From the NCBI GenBank assembly GCA_963790065.1, contig CAWBNK010000016.1, positions 62,001 to 126,000 on the forward strand: a stretch of 64,000 nt of DNA. The letters are read 5' to 3'. Below, piece after piece: positions 6,725-16,900 of the stretch. Within the stretch, counting starts at the first letter, position 1; every line of letters begins with the position of its first letter. Position numbers and translations under genes: made by a program. The stretch is from Palsa-504 sp963790065 (GTDB lineage: Bacteria > Actinomycetota > Actinomycetes > Streptosporangiales > Streptosporangiaceae). The notes under the pieces are model-generated. The model was not told where the DNA came from. It searched no databases and saw only the letters and a program-made list of their open reading frames with translations.

Positions 6725-9332
6725 AGCGGTGACCTGGCTCGTGACGTGCCGCGTGGTGGGATCCGGCGAAGTGCGGCGCGGCCGGGTGCGGCGCGGCCGC
6801 CGGATGCGTCCCAGCCGGGTAGGGAGCAGCTGGATGCGCCGCCTGCGGCCCGGGATGCGGCGCGCCGGGGTGCGGTCCGTGGTGGTAGCCGGCCCGTACC
6901 CCCACGTGCGGGGCCGGCACCCGTCCTGAGGCCAGCGCGGCCTGGTCGGTGACGTGGAAGGTGAAGCTGAAGGTCAGGCCCTGCGCCGGATTCTGCACCG
7001 CGGTGACCAGCTCGGCCTGGTGGCTCCGGACGAAGCCGCTCAGCCCCTGGGTGAGCGACTCGGTCAGATGCAGGGCGAGCCGGACCGCCTGGTGGGATCT
7101 CGGCTCCTGGCCGAGCAGCGCCGCGCCGTGCTTGAGCAGGCGTGCGGTGATAATCGCGGGCGCGACGTGGTGATAGCGGTGCTTCAGCCAGGTCAGGGTG
7201 GCGGGCAGGGCGCCGCGGTGCAGCAGCTGGCCGAGTTCCTGTGCCTCCCGTTCGCTGAGATGCAGGTGCACGTGGATGACGTGGGCCCCGCCCCGCCGCT
7301 CGAACCTGACCAGGAAGCGGCGTCGGGGCCGGGCGCTGCCCGGCCTGGCCTGGCCGGGCAGCCGCACCCGGAAGTGCCGGTTCCCGGCCGGCTGCGGCCG
7401 GGCCAGACTTCCCGGATGAGCCGCCGGATGCGCTGTGATCGCCGGGTACGGGCCTGGCCCGTGGGCCGCCATCGGGTACTCGGCCGGCCGCGGCACGGCG
7501 TGACCGGCGCCCGGATGGTGGACGGCCGTGCCGTGGCCTGCCATGATCGGCCGGCCGAGCCGGGGCTCATGTACGAGCATGGCGGCCGCTTCCGGGGTCA
7601 GCGGCTGCAGCTCATCCAGCGTCTCGCCCGCGGTGCCATCGCGCTCGCCCTCGAATTCGGCGATGTGCCCCAGGTGGGTGCCGGGCAGCGCCTCGTACAA
7701 GTGCACCTCCACCTGGGCGGGCCAGGTGGTGACGCCGCGGTCGGCCAGCTGGGTCTCCAGCGTGCCCCCGTCACGCGTCGCGATCGCCTGTGCCACCTGG
7801 CGGCTGACCGGTACGTAGAACACCCGGCTGTACTTCTTGTACCGGTACCGAGGCCGCGCGGCGCGCGGCATGAGGATCCACACGCCGCCCTCGCCGCTGG
7901 TTTCCAGCTGCGGCAGGTCCGGCTTGAGATACTGGGCCGGGATGTTCCGCGCCGCGGCCTCGGCGAAGGCCTGCTGCACCTCCGCCTCAAGCCGCAGCGG
8001 GTCCTCGAATGCCTCGGCGGGCAGCTGCAGCACGTCACGGACGGTTTCCTCGACCGTGGAGGCCAGCGCCTCGCCCGCCAGCGCCGTCTCGGCCGAGGGA
8101 GGTGCCTCGAGCCCGAGCACCTTCAGGCCCACGTCGGCAATCGGCTTGCCCAGCGCGACGGCGGCGTCCTGGCCGACCAGGCCCTTGACCAGCCCGGCGA
8201 TGGCCTTGGCCAGGAAGCCGACGACCTTGTCCCGGCCGATCAGCTTGATGCCGAGGCGGATGGCCTGCTGCGCGGCCATGATCACCGGGATGAATTGCTC
8301 GAGCTCGGTCACCGGCTCCTGGCCCGGCGGCAGGCTGGTCAGCTGCTGCGCCAGGAGGGCGCGGGCCTGGTCGAGCTCCTGTAGCGCAGCCGACCCGGGC
8401 TCAGCGGCCTCTGCTTCGGCTTCGGCGACGATGTCCTCGGCCTCCGCCTCGCCGGGGGCCAGCAGCAAGCCGGCCGCCTGCACCTGGAATTCCCGGCCGA
8501 GGTCGTGCTCGCCGGCCGCGTCCTCCGCCTCGCTCTGGCCGGTCAGCCGGGCGGCGAGCTTGCCCGCGAGCGGCCGGACCGACGCGGGCAGCAGCCCGAC
8601 TGCCTTCTGCAGCACCTTCTGCAGCAGCGGCCGGACCAATGCCTTCAGCTTGTTCAGCAGGAACCTGATCGGAAGCGATGCTATCTTGCCGACCGCCGAG
8701 ATCCCCTTGACGGCGCCTTTCACCAGTTTCTTGGCCACGTTGAAGACGCCGCCGAGGAAGTTCTCGAAGGCCTCGGGCAGGAAGCCCGGGTCGGGCCGCA
8801 GCGACTCGAACAAGGCCTCAAGCTCCGGCTCGCGCAGCGCGTCGAGATCCTCGCCGTCCAGCCGGTCGGCCATGTTCTCCAGCATCCGGTCGGCCTCGTA
8901 CCTGAGCGGCTGGACCCATGCTTCCAGCTCGGCAGTGGCCAGCGCAGGAGCCGCCTCCGATGACGACCAGGCCGCGCCCGAGGCCAGATGCTGGCCTGCG
9001 GCCTCGTCGACTAGCTGCGCGATCGCCTCGTCGAGCTGCTCGTCCTCGAGTTCGGCCAGCATGTCGCGGAACGCCTCGGATTCCCGGTCGGCTTCTGAGG
9101 CGGGCGTGAACCCGAGCCGGAACGGTGAATCGACCCCGCCGGGCGGCACGGCAGCCGGCGCGGCCGGGTTCGCCTGCGTCAGCGACGCGGACGCGAACGG
9201 AGACTCCAGCGAGGTGCCTGCCTCACCGTTCGATGGCGTCGCGGTGGCCTCGTACGGCTGCTCGCCGTAGCTGGCCTCCCAGGACTGCCCTTCTTGTGCC
9301 GATGGCGGTGGTAGTGCCTCGAACACGCTCAT
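6717..9332 (-). CDS. Large multi-segment protein with amphipathic cationic helices and His/Pro/Ala-rich tail
   Basis: This is an 871-residue protein of no recognised family. ATG 9332 is preceded by AAGGAGG at good spacing; an upstream in-frame ATG at 9548 has none. Segments in order are: an acidic, disordered N-terminus (FEALPPPSAQEG, EASYGEQPYEAT); an acidic helical region rich in Glu/Leu; a block near residues 190-250 of Lys- and hydrophobic-rich amphipathic helix (FLGGVFNVAKKLVKGAVKGI, then LNKLKALVRPLLQKVLQKAV) that could bind membrane; a second hydrophobic helical block (GFLAKAIAGLVKGLVG); a beta-rich part (RYKKYSRVFYVPVSRQVAQ); a His-rich linker; and a C-terminal tail of PHPAAPH-like repeats. 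It has no signal peptide. It is the operon's largest product and may be its central component. Confidence 0.7.
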   Translation of the reverse strand: MSVFEALPPPSAQEGQSWEASYGEQPYEATATPSNGEAGTSLESPFASASLTQANPAAPAAVPPGGVDSPFRLGFTPASEADRESEAFRDMLAELEDEQLDEAIAQLVDEAAGQHLASGAAWSSSEAAPALATAELEAWVQPLRYEADRMLENMADRLDGEDLDALREPELEALFESLRPDPGFLPEAFENFLGGVFNVAKKLVKGAVKGISAVGKIASLPIRFLLNKLKALVRPLLQKVLQKAVGLLPASVRPLAGKLAARLTGQSEAEDAAGEHDLGREFQVQAAGLLLAPGEAEAEDIVAEAEAEAAEPGSAALQELDQARALLAQQLTSLPPGQEPVTELEQFIPVIMAAQQAIRLGIKLIGRDKVVGFLAKAIAGLVKGLVGQDAAVALGKPIADVGLKVLGLEAPPSAETALAGEALASTVEETVRDVLQLPAEAFEDPLRLEAEVQQAFAEAAARNIPAQYLKPDLPQLETSGEGGVWILMPRAARPRYRYKKYSRVFYVPVSRQVAQAIATRDGGTLETQLADRGVTTWPAQVEVHLYEALPGTHLGHIAEFEGERDGTAGETLDELQPLTPEAAAMLVHEPRLGRPIMAGHGTAVHHPGAGHAVPRPAEYPMAAHGPGPYPAITAHPAAHPGSLARPQPAGNRHFRVRLPGQARPGSARPRRRFLVRFERRGGAHVIHVHLHLSEREAQELGQLLHRGALPATLTWLKHRYHHVAPAIITARLLKHGAALLGQEPRSHQAVRLALHLTESLTQGLSGFVRSHQAELVTAVQNPAQGLTFSFTFHVTDQAALASGRVPAPHVGVRAGYHHGPHPGAPHPGPQAAHPAAPYPAGTHPAAAPHPAAPHFAGSHHAARHEPGHRYG

Positions 9333-9363
9333 GACAGAGCCTCCTTCGGCCGGCCGTTCGTCA

Positions 9364-9582
9364 TCATGTGGAGTCGCTTTCATCGGTCCCATCCGGATCG
9401 GTGCCGCTGTCATCCCCGGCGGGCCAGGCGCCCTCGTGCCCGTCGGGCCGCAGCTGCTGCTCGAGGATCGCGAGCAGCTCGAGAATGCCGGAGAAGTCCT
9501 GCTGTCTGGCGGTCCCCGGTGTGGCCAGACGGCCCTCGAAGCGGCCATCGCGTGTCTTGGCGATGTCCAGGACGAACCTCAT
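9364..9582 (-). CDS. Small conserved-looking hypothetical protein (72 aa)
   Basis: This short gene sits 2 bases after the stop of the LAL regulator and 31 bases before the 871-aa gene. The first half (MRFVLDIAKTRDGRFEGRLA) reads like two beta strands, followed by a helix FSGILELLAILEQQL and an acidic, disordered end. The layout suggests a small folded protein with a tail. Function is unknown. It is supported by operon position and coding-like codon use rather than by a family match. Confidence 0.6.
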   Translation of the reverse strand: MRFVLDIAKTRDGRFEGRLATPGTARQQDFSGILELLAILEQQLRPDGHEGAWPAGDDSGTDPDGTDESDST

Positions 9583-9584
9583 GA

Positions 9585-12554
9585 TCAGCCCCAGGCTCTG
9601 GGTTGCCCTGTGTCCACACCAGTGGAGGCTACGGATTCAGCTGCCTGCCCGACGACCAGGAACTCCCGGGGTTTTTCCCTAGCCGCCGATCCCCGGGTTT
9701 CGCGGTCGAGGACCCTGGTGGTGAGCTGATGACGGCTGCGGACACCGAGCTTGGTGAAGGCATGGGCGAGGTGGTACTCCACCGTCTTGGGGCTCAGGTA
9801 CAGCTGGGCGGCGGCCTCGCGGTTGGACATGCCGGACGCCACCAGCCGGGCCACGCGAAGTTCCTGAGCGGTGAGCCCGGGCAGCTCAGGGTCCCGGCCA
9901 GGGCGGGACCGCAGGCCGGCGGAGGCGAGCCCCGACTCACTGGCCCGCAGGAAGGGATGCGCCCCGAGCACGCCGAAGATGTCATGAGCGGCCCGCAGGG
10001 CATCGATGGCAGCCCGGTGCCGCTGCAGCCGGCACAGGCACCGGCCATGCTCGAGGTCCAGCAGGCCCCGGTGGAACGGCCCGGGCCAGCCGCGCACGGC
10101 CAGGCGGGCGGCGGACAGCTCCCGGTCGGCCTGCTCGAGATCGCCGCGCGCCATGGCCAGCGCGCCGCGCAGCCAGCCGGCCTGGGCCAGCGCGGAGCGC
10201 TCGCCACGGCCGGCCGCCCGGGATCCGAAGGCGGCCAGGATCGTCTCGGCCTGCTCCAGGTCGCCGGTGCGGATCAGCGCCCAGACCTGCGCCGGGCGCC
10301 ACCACAACGCGGTCGGGACATCGTAGTGATCGATCTGCGGCACGGCCAGCGCCAGGGCCGCGCCGCGCAGCGCCTCGTCCGGGTCGTCCCTGGCGATGCC
10401 CAGGATGCCGCGAGCCGAGGCGGCGAGAATCGTGGCGAACCCGCCGAACCCGCGCGCGGCCTGCTCGACGGCCTCCGCATGGCCGTCCGCCGCCGCCCAG
10501 TCACCGCGGCAGGCGGCTACCGGGACGGCGGCACCGTGCACGAGGGCCAGGTCGTAACAGCGGTCTGCCTCCTCGGCCAGGGCAATGGCCAGCTCGGCGT
10601 GAGTCAGGGACTCATCCCAGCAACCCAGCCGGAACTCGGCCTCGGCGAGGAACGCCAGAGCCGGGCCGGGAAACCAGACCTGCAGGCCGCCGCTGATCCG
10701 GTTACCGGCCAGCGAGAGATCTTCGACCGCGGCCCGCAGGTCACCAGCGCACAGCCGGGCCACGCCGCGGAAGGCAAGAGCATCGGTTCGGGCGGCGGGC
10801 ACTACGCCGCACAACCCGGGCAGGTCGTCGAACAGCCCGAGCGCCCGGTCGGCGTCACCGCCGAGAGCGAGGACGAACGACCGCATGCAGCGCGCGGCGT
10901 CGTACCAGGGATCGCCGACGGTGCCGGTGCCCAGCGCCCGGTCAAGCCACGCAGCCGCTTCGGCGTGTGATCCGGACATTCCGAGCAGCATGCCGAGCCC
11001 GAAGGCCGCCTCCCCGCCCCCGGTGCCCTGCTCCGCCAGGTCGCGGGCCTCCCAGGCCGCACGGAGCAGGGCCTCCGCCTCCATCGGGCGCGCCGCGAGC
11101 AGCGCAAGCTGGCCCAGCGCGGTGTCCCGGCGGGCGGTCGGGGGCAGCTGCTCGATCACCGGCCGGGCGGTATCCGCGGCGGCCACGTCGGCGGCTCGCA
11201 CCAGCAGCTCAAACGCCGACAGCGCGCGCTCGTCCCGGTCCGGGCCACGCTCGGTCACGCCTGCGGCCTGCTGCAGATACCTCGCGGCCAGCAACGGCTT
11301 GCCCGCCGCCACGGCCCGGCCGGCCGCTGCGGAAAGGTCAGCCGCCAGCTCCGGGTCGGCGCCGACGGCGGCCGCAACCCGGTGCGCGAGTGCTTCCTGA
11401 CCTCCTACGATGGCGGCCGCGCGCAGATGCAGCCGCCTTCGCCTCTCGGCGCCCAGGTCGTCGTAGATGGCCTGGCGGATCAGCAGATGCGGGAACGAGA
11501 CCGCCCGGCCCGCCGCGGTGTCCTGCTCGAACAGGAAAGCCGCCCGCTCCGCCTTATCCAGCGCCGCAGACGGCTCGGCCGTGCCCGCCACGGCGGCCGC
11601 ATCGGCCAGGGCGCAACGATCACCAAGCACCGCCGCGGCCACCACCAGCTCACGCGCGGGCCTTGACAGCACGGCAAGCCGCGGCAGGACCAGGCCCGCC
11701 AGCGACCTGGGCGCGCGGAAATGCCCGGTCGTGGCCTTCAGCGCCTCATCGGTCAGCTCGGCGAGCAGCGCGCGGGCCAGCAGCGGGTTTCCGCCAGTAT
11801 GGCTGGCCAGCCGCCGCACGGCTCGTTCGGAAAGCCCCGTGCGCCCCAGCTGCCGGCATAGCATGCCAATCTCCCCGACGTCGAGGCCGCCCAGCGCCAG
11901 CCGGGATGCGCGGCGGTCGCCGCTGATGAAGCGGGTCCACCCCTCGCCCAGCTGCGATGCCCCCTCGGCCCGGCAGCTGAGGACCATCAGCGCATGCTCA
12001 GCGCTTAGCCGCCTGCACGCGAACAGCAGGGCTTTCGCTGACGGCCGGTCGGCCCACTGCAGGTCCTCGACCACCACCGCGGCCGTCTCATTGCCCAGCG
12101 AATTCCCCAGCGAATTGCCCAGCGGATTGCATTGCAGCGAAAGGATCAGCGCGCACAGCTCGACCCCTACCGCCAGCGGATCGGCGTCCGGTCGCGGACC
12201 CCGGGAGAGCAGCTTCAGGCCCGTCAGCACGTCAGGCGACGCCGATGCTGCCCCGGCCGCCAGCTGCTGCACCACCCCGTATGGCAGTACCGTCTCGGCC
12301 GCCTCGCCGCTGGCCATGATGACGGGCAGCGCCGGCCGGCTACCGAAGAACTCGTAGATGAGGGAGGACTTGCCCATCCCGCCATCCCCCTGAATCAGCA
12401 CGACCTGCGGCTGTCCAGCCCGGGCCGCGGCCAGTGCCGCGGCCAGCGCGTCCAGCTCTCGCTGGCGGCCGACGAACACCCGCTCCGGACGCGGGTACCG
12501 GCCGCTGCCGTCCAGGCCGGGATCCCCGCCGTCAGCATTCCCAACCGGATCCAT
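9585..12554 (-). CDS. LAL-type (MalT-like) LuxR family ATPase regulator
   Basis: This is a 989-residue protein of the length usual for LAL regulators. The N-terminal AAA/STAND ATPase starts with RVFVGRQRELDAL and has a Walker A GDGGMGKSS at 56-64 and a Walker B-type VVVEDLQWAD. A long helical TPR-like middle follows. The C-terminal LuxR HTH is LTAQELRVARLVASGMSNRE followed by AAAQLYLSPKTVEYHL. It is probably activated by an inducer bound to the helical region; the ligand is unknown. It is the first gene of the seven-gene operon and only 2 bases from the next gene, so it probably controls that operon. A 12-bp tandem repeat adds NSLG units before the Walker B region. Confidence 0.9.
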   Translation of the reverse strand: MDPVGNADGGDPGLDGSGRYPRPERVFVGRQRELDALAAALAAARAGQPQVVLIQGDGGMGKSSLIYEFFGSRPALPVIMASGEAAETVLPYGVVQQLAAGAASASPDVLTGLKLLSRGPRPDADPLAVGVELCALILSLQCNPLGNSLGNSLGNETAAVVVEDLQWADRPSAKALLFACRRLSAEHALMVLSCRAEGASQLGEGWTRFISGDRRASRLALGGLDVGEIGMLCRQLGRTGLSERAVRRLASHTGGNPLLARALLAELTDEALKATTGHFRAPRSLAGLVLPRLAVLSRPARELVVAAAVLGDRCALADAAAVAGTAEPSAALDKAERAAFLFEQDTAAGRAVSFPHLLIRQAIYDDLGAERRRRLHLRAAAIVGGQEALAHRVAAAVGADPELAADLSAAAGRAVAAGKPLLAARYLQQAAGVTERGPDRDERALSAFELLVRAADVAAADTARPVIEQLPPTARRDTALGQLALLAARPMEAEALLRAAWEARDLAEQGTGGGEAAFGLGMLLGMSGSHAEAAAWLDRALGTGTVGDPWYDAARCMRSFVLALGGDADRALGLFDDLPGLCGVVPAARTDALAFRGVARLCAGDLRAAVEDLSLAGNRISGGLQVWFPGPALAFLAEAEFRLGCWDESLTHAELAIALAEEADRCYDLALVHGAAVPVAACRGDWAAADGHAEAVEQAARGFGGFATILAASARGILGIARDDPDEALRGAALALAVPQIDHYDVPTALWWRPAQVWALIRTGDLEQAETILAAFGSRAAGRGERSALAQAGWLRGALAMARGDLEQADRELSAARLAVRGWPGPFHRGLLDLEHGRCLCRLQRHRAAIDALRAAHDIFGVLGAHPFLRASESGLASAGLRSRPGRDPELPGLTAQELRVARLVASGMSNREAAAQLYLSPKTVEYHLAHAFTKLGVRSRHQLTTRVLDRETRGSAAREKPREFLVVGQAAESVASTGVDTGQPRAWG
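12094..12129 (-). repeat. 12-bp triplicated repeat inside the LAL regulator
   Basis: Three head-to-tail copies of CCCAGCGAATTC-like units (plus strand) encode NSLG/NPLG four-residue units. The repeat keeps the frame and lies in a loop just before the Walker B strand, so it may be length-variable between strains. Confidence 0.85.
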
Positions 12555-12673
12555 CGTTCAGCCCCCTGACGGCGCGTGTCCTCGTGAACACGGGGGCCAG
12601 AAGCGGCTCACAGATACACCGTTCAGCAGTGATGAACGCGATGCGGTCCTGCGCCACCGGAAAACGTCTACGC

Positions 12674-12688
12674 GTGACTAGGCGTCAC
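12674..12688. promoter_or_regulatory. Inverted repeat upstream of the LAL regulator
   Basis: GTGAC-TAGGC-GTCAC is a perfect 5-bp inverted repeat 120 bases upstream of the regulator start, within the 182-base gap before the hydrolase gene. It could be an operator for the regulator or for the seven-gene operon. The arms are short, so chance occurrence is possible. Confidence 0.3.
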
Positions 12689-12736
12689 CAGCCGCAACAC
12701 AGCCGTCGCCCGGGCCTTTCCCAACGCGACCTGGGT

Positions 12737-13795
12737 CTAGTCCCCGGAGAGATGGCGCGTCAGCTCGGCCAGGAATCTCTCCGGCTGGTCCAGGTGCGGG
12801 CCATGGCCGGAGTCCTCGATCACCACCTCGCGGTAGCGGCCGCCGGCCGCGGCGTAGCCGTCAAGCACGGCCCGGGTCTGCGCCACCATCGGCTGCGGCG
12901 GGCAGGTCTCCTCCCCGGGCCAGCCGGGTATCGCGCCGACCGAGCCCAGGTAAGCCAGGTCGTACAGGGAGGTGTCGGAGACGATCACGTCATCCGCGCC
13001 GCGCAGCCACAGCAGCGGCGGCTTCGGCTGCACCGAGGACAGGTCGGCGATCCTGAAGTGAGTGGGCGCCATCGTGTTGAGCACGCCCCGGTCGCCGGGC
13101 GCGAATCCGGGCCACGCCTCGGTGACCCGTGACGTACCCGGGTAGTGATCGCTGCCGATCTGGGTGGACAGCATGGACTCCACGAAGATGTCCAGGTGCT
13201 CGGGCACGAACGGCGGCTTCACGTAGTGCGCCAGCAGGACCTGCCGCGGCGACAGCACGCTGGAGTCGGAGCGGTCGTGGCCCGCCAGCCGCTCCACGAA
13301 CTCCGGGTTGGCGCCGCCGGCGCCCGAGCCCGCGCCGGACGGGTCGCACAGCGTCCCGTCCGGGCCCTTCGTCCCGCCGAACCCGAACGGGGATACCGGG
13401 TCCACCAGCGTCAGCGACGCGGCCCGGTGCGCGCCCGGCCGGTCGGCCAGGTACTGCAGGACCACCCCGCCGCCCATGCTCCAGCCGATCAGGTGCACCG
13501 CCTCCAGGGCGAGCGCGTCGATGACCGCGTCCAGGTCGTCCGCGTAATCCCGCAGCCCGCGGGTGGCGTTCACCGGCAGCGGGTCACTCTCGCCGAACCC
13601 CCGCAGATCGATCGCCAGCGGCCGGTACGGCTCCGGCAGGGCCAGCATGGTCGGCTGCCAGAACAGCGAAGACGACACGTTGCCGTGCACGAACAGCACT
13701 GCGGGACCGGTCCGGCCCGGCACGGAAAGCACCGCCGTCCGCAGCCGGCCGGTCGGCACCTGCTCGAGATCGATTCCCGGCAGCAGCGTGTCCAT
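12737..13795 (-). CDS. Alpha/beta hydrolase
   Basis: This is a 352-residue alpha/beta-hydrolase-fold protein. ATG 13795 follows a GAGGAGG ribosome site; an upstream in-frame codon at 13831 has none. HG near the oxyanion region (VLFVHGNVSSS), the nucleophile elbow GWSMGGG (Ser), a late Asp in the LWLRGADD strand and the final His in IEDSGHGPHLDQP make a complete Ser-Asp-His triad. Substrate cannot be told from sequence; epoxide hydrolases, haloperoxidase-like enzymes and esterases share this pattern. No signal peptide is visible. It is divergent from the first cyclase gene. Confidence 0.85.
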   Translation of the reverse strand: MDTLLPGIDLEQVPTGRLRTAVLSVPGRTGPAVLFVHGNVSSSLFWQPTMLALPEPYRPLAIDLRGFGESDPLPVNATRGLRDYADDLDAVIDALALEAVHLIGWSMGGGVVLQYLADRPGAHRAASLTLVDPVSPFGFGGTKGPDGTLCDPSGAGSGAGGANPEFVERLAGHDRSDSSVLSPRQVLLAHYVKPPFVPEHLDIFVESMLSTQIGSDHYPGTSRVTEAWPGFAPGDRGVLNTMAPTHFRIADLSSVQPKPPLLWLRGADDVIVSDTSLYDLAYLGSVGAIPGWPGEETCPPQPMVAQTRAVLDGYAAAGGRYREVVIEDSGHGPHLDQPERFLAELTRHLSGD

Positions 13796-13864
13796 CGCTC
13801 CTCCTCGGTAAGGCACCCCCCGGGCGGCCACGCCAGGCTACTACGCGCCCCTGACCGCCGTGAT

Positions 13865-13894
13865 TTGGTCCGGGCCAGCGCCTGTCTGGATAAT
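13865..13894 (+). promoter_or_regulatory. Candidate promoter of the first cyclase gene
   Basis: TTGGTC and GATAAT are separated by 18 bases, a reasonable match to a housekeeping promoter, about 90 bases before the GTG start of the cyclase gene. It is the best -35/-10 pair in this divergent gap; no experimental support. Confidence 0.35.
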
Positions 13895-13983
13895 CCCGAC
13901 TATTACGGTGACGCATCCCGGGCCCGCAGGCTTGATGCGGCAGACTCCTGAGGGGTTAACTGAGGAGCGTGGGGAGGGGCTAG

Positions 13984-16900
13984 GTGAGCTGCGAGCAGTG
14001 CGGCGCGTCTTTGGGAGAGGGCGACCGGTTCTGCGGTGCTTGCGGCGCACCCTCCAATGGCTGCCCGGCCTGCGGTGAGCCGCTTACCCCGGGCGATCGT
14101 TTCTGCCGATCCTGCGGGGCCAGGCAGCCCGACGGGCCAGGCGGCGGGCCGGTCGCCGAGCGCCGCGTCTGCTCGGTGCTGTTCTGTGACGTGGTGGGCT
14201 TTACCCCGCTGTCGGAGTCACGTGATCCGGAGGCGGTCCGCGAGCTGCTGTCGGAGTACTTCGCGGTGGCGCGAACGGTCATCAGCCGGTACGGGGGCGC
14301 GGTAGAGAAGTTCATCGGCGACGCCGTGATGGCGGTGTGGGGTGCGCCGGCCGCGACCGAGGGCGATGCAGAGCGGGCCGTGCGGGCCGCCCTGGACCTG
14401 GTGGCGGCCGTGGCCGAGGTGGGGACCAGAGACGGTGCACCGGGCCTGTCGGCGCGGGCCGGCATCGTGACCGGCGAGGTCGCGGTGACCCTGGGCGCGG
14501 TGGGCGAGGGGATGGTGGCCGGTGATGCCGTCAACACCGCCGCCCGGGTGCAGTCGGCGGCCGAGCCGGGCCAGGTGCTGGTGGACGCGGCGACCTACCG
14601 GCTGGCCGGCAGCGCGATCGGGTTCGCCGATACCGGAGAGCGCCAGCTGAAGGGCAAGGCGGATCCGGCCCGGCTGTGGCGGGCCACCCGGGTGCTGGCC
14701 GGAGCCGGCGGATCGCAGCGGGTCGACGGTCTCGAGGCCCCTCTGACCGGCCGCGAAGCCGAGCTGCGCACGGTCAGGGAACTGTTTCACGCGGCGGCCG
14801 ACCGGCGGGTGCCGCGGCTGGTGCTGGTGTACGGCCCGGCCGGAACCGGCAAGTCCCGGCTGGGCTGGGAGTTCCGCAAGTACATCGAGGGCTTGGCGGC
14901 CGAGGTGTGGTGGCACCGGGGCCGCTGCCTGTCCTATGGCGAAGGGGTGGCGTTCTGGGCGCTGGCCGAAATGGTCAGGCAGCGCCTGGGCATCGCCGAA
15001 GAGGATTCCGCCGATGTCGCCGCGGCCAAGCTGGCCGCCGGGCTGGACCAGTTCATCCCCGATCCGGGGGAACGGGCCTACGTGGGTGTCCGGCTGGGTC
15101 GGCTGCTGGGCGTCGGTGCGGCCGACGGCGCGGCCGCCTTGTCCCGCGAGGAGCTGTTCGCGGGGTGGCGGCTATTCTTCGAGCGGCTGGCGGCCAGCTC
15201 TCCGGTGGTGCTCATGATCGAGGATGCTCAGCATGCCGACAGCGGCCTGCTGGACTTCGCCGATCACCTGGTCGACTGGGCCAAGAACCTGCCCATCTAC
15301 GTGCTGGTGCTCGCCCGGCCCGAGCTGGCCCAGACCCGCCCGCGGTTCGGGGTGGGCCGCAATCGGGTCACGCTGACCCTGGACCCGCTGGACGAAGCGT
15401 CGATGGACCAGCTCGTGGACGCGCTGGTGCCTGGCATGCCAGCCGCGGCCCGGATGAAGGTCGTCCGCCAGGCCCAGGGCGTCCCGCTGTTCGCGGTGGA
15501 AACGGTCCGGTCCCTCGTCGACCGGGACATCGTCCAGCCCGTCGAGGGCGTCTACCGGCTGACCGGCGATATCGGGGAGCTGGCCGTGCCGGACAGCCTG
15601 CACGCGCTGCTGGCGGCCCGGCTGGACGTGCTCGACCCCGCGGTGCGGCGGCTGGTGGCCGACGCCGCGGTGTTGGGCAGCACGTTCCCGGTCGAGGCGC
15701 TGATCGCGATCTCCGGGCAGGACGAGGCTTCCGTCCGGGCGGCCCTGGCCGACCTGGTCCGCCGTGAGGTGCTGTCCGTGTCCGCCGACCCGCTGTCGCC
15801 GGAACGGGGCAGCTACCAGTTCGCCCAGGACATGCTGCGCCAGGTCGCCTACGACACCTTGTCCCGCCGGGACCGCAAGACCCGTCACCTGGCCGTTGCC
15901 GCGCACCTGGGCCAGGTCTTCCCCGGCGATGGGGAAGAAGTCAGCGACGTCATCGCGCGGCACTACCTGGACGCGCTCAACGCCATCCCCGATGATCCGG
16001 ACACCGCCGAGATCCGCGGCCGGGCCGTCACCGCGCTGATCCGGGCCGCCGAACGCGCCGAGCGGGCCGGCGCCCCGGCCCGCGCCGCCACCAGCTACGC
16101 CACCGCCGCCGAGCTCAGCGCGGCCGCCACCGCGAGCGGACCGGACGCGGACGCCCGGCCGGATGCCGGTGCGTTGTGGGTCAGCGCGGCCGATGCCGCC
16201 ACCGCCGCGAGCGACTACGCCACGGCGGTGCAGCACGCGACCCGCGCCCGCGACTACCACCTGCAGCGGGGCCAGGCCCGAGCCGCGGCCACCGCCCAGG
16301 CCGCGACCGGCCAGGCGTTGCACGAGTGGGGCCGTTTCGCCGAGGCCCGCGAGCAGCTCACCGCCGCTGCCGAGGTGCTGCGCGCCGACCCGGACACGGA
16401 TACCGTACGAGCCCTGCAGGGGCTCGCGACGCTGGCGGCGTTCGCCGGCTCGCCGGACGCCGGCCAGCTCACCACCGAGGCCCTCTACCTGGGCCAGGCC
16501 CTCGACGTCGACGCCAGCCAGCTCTGCGACCTGCTCAACGCCCGCAGCGCGCACCTGTTCTTCGCCGGGTGCCGGGCCGAAGCGGCAGCCTACGTCCGCG
16601 AGGCCGCCCGGCTCGCCACCCAGACGGGTGACAACTTCCGGCTCGGGCGCGCGCTGCTCAACCTGTCGGCCCTCCTGGAGCAGACCGACCCGGCCGCCGC
16701 GACCGAAGCCGCGCGGACCGCCGCCGGGCATCTGCGCCGGACCGGAGTCCGGGACTACCTGGCCACGGCCATCATGAACCTGGCCGACGGCCTGATCGAC
16801 CTCGGCGAGTGGGACGCCGCCGAGACCGAGCTCATCCAAGGCCTGGACGCTGACGGGCTGGCCGACATCCAGTACCTGGCCTGCAAGCGGGGCTGGCTCG

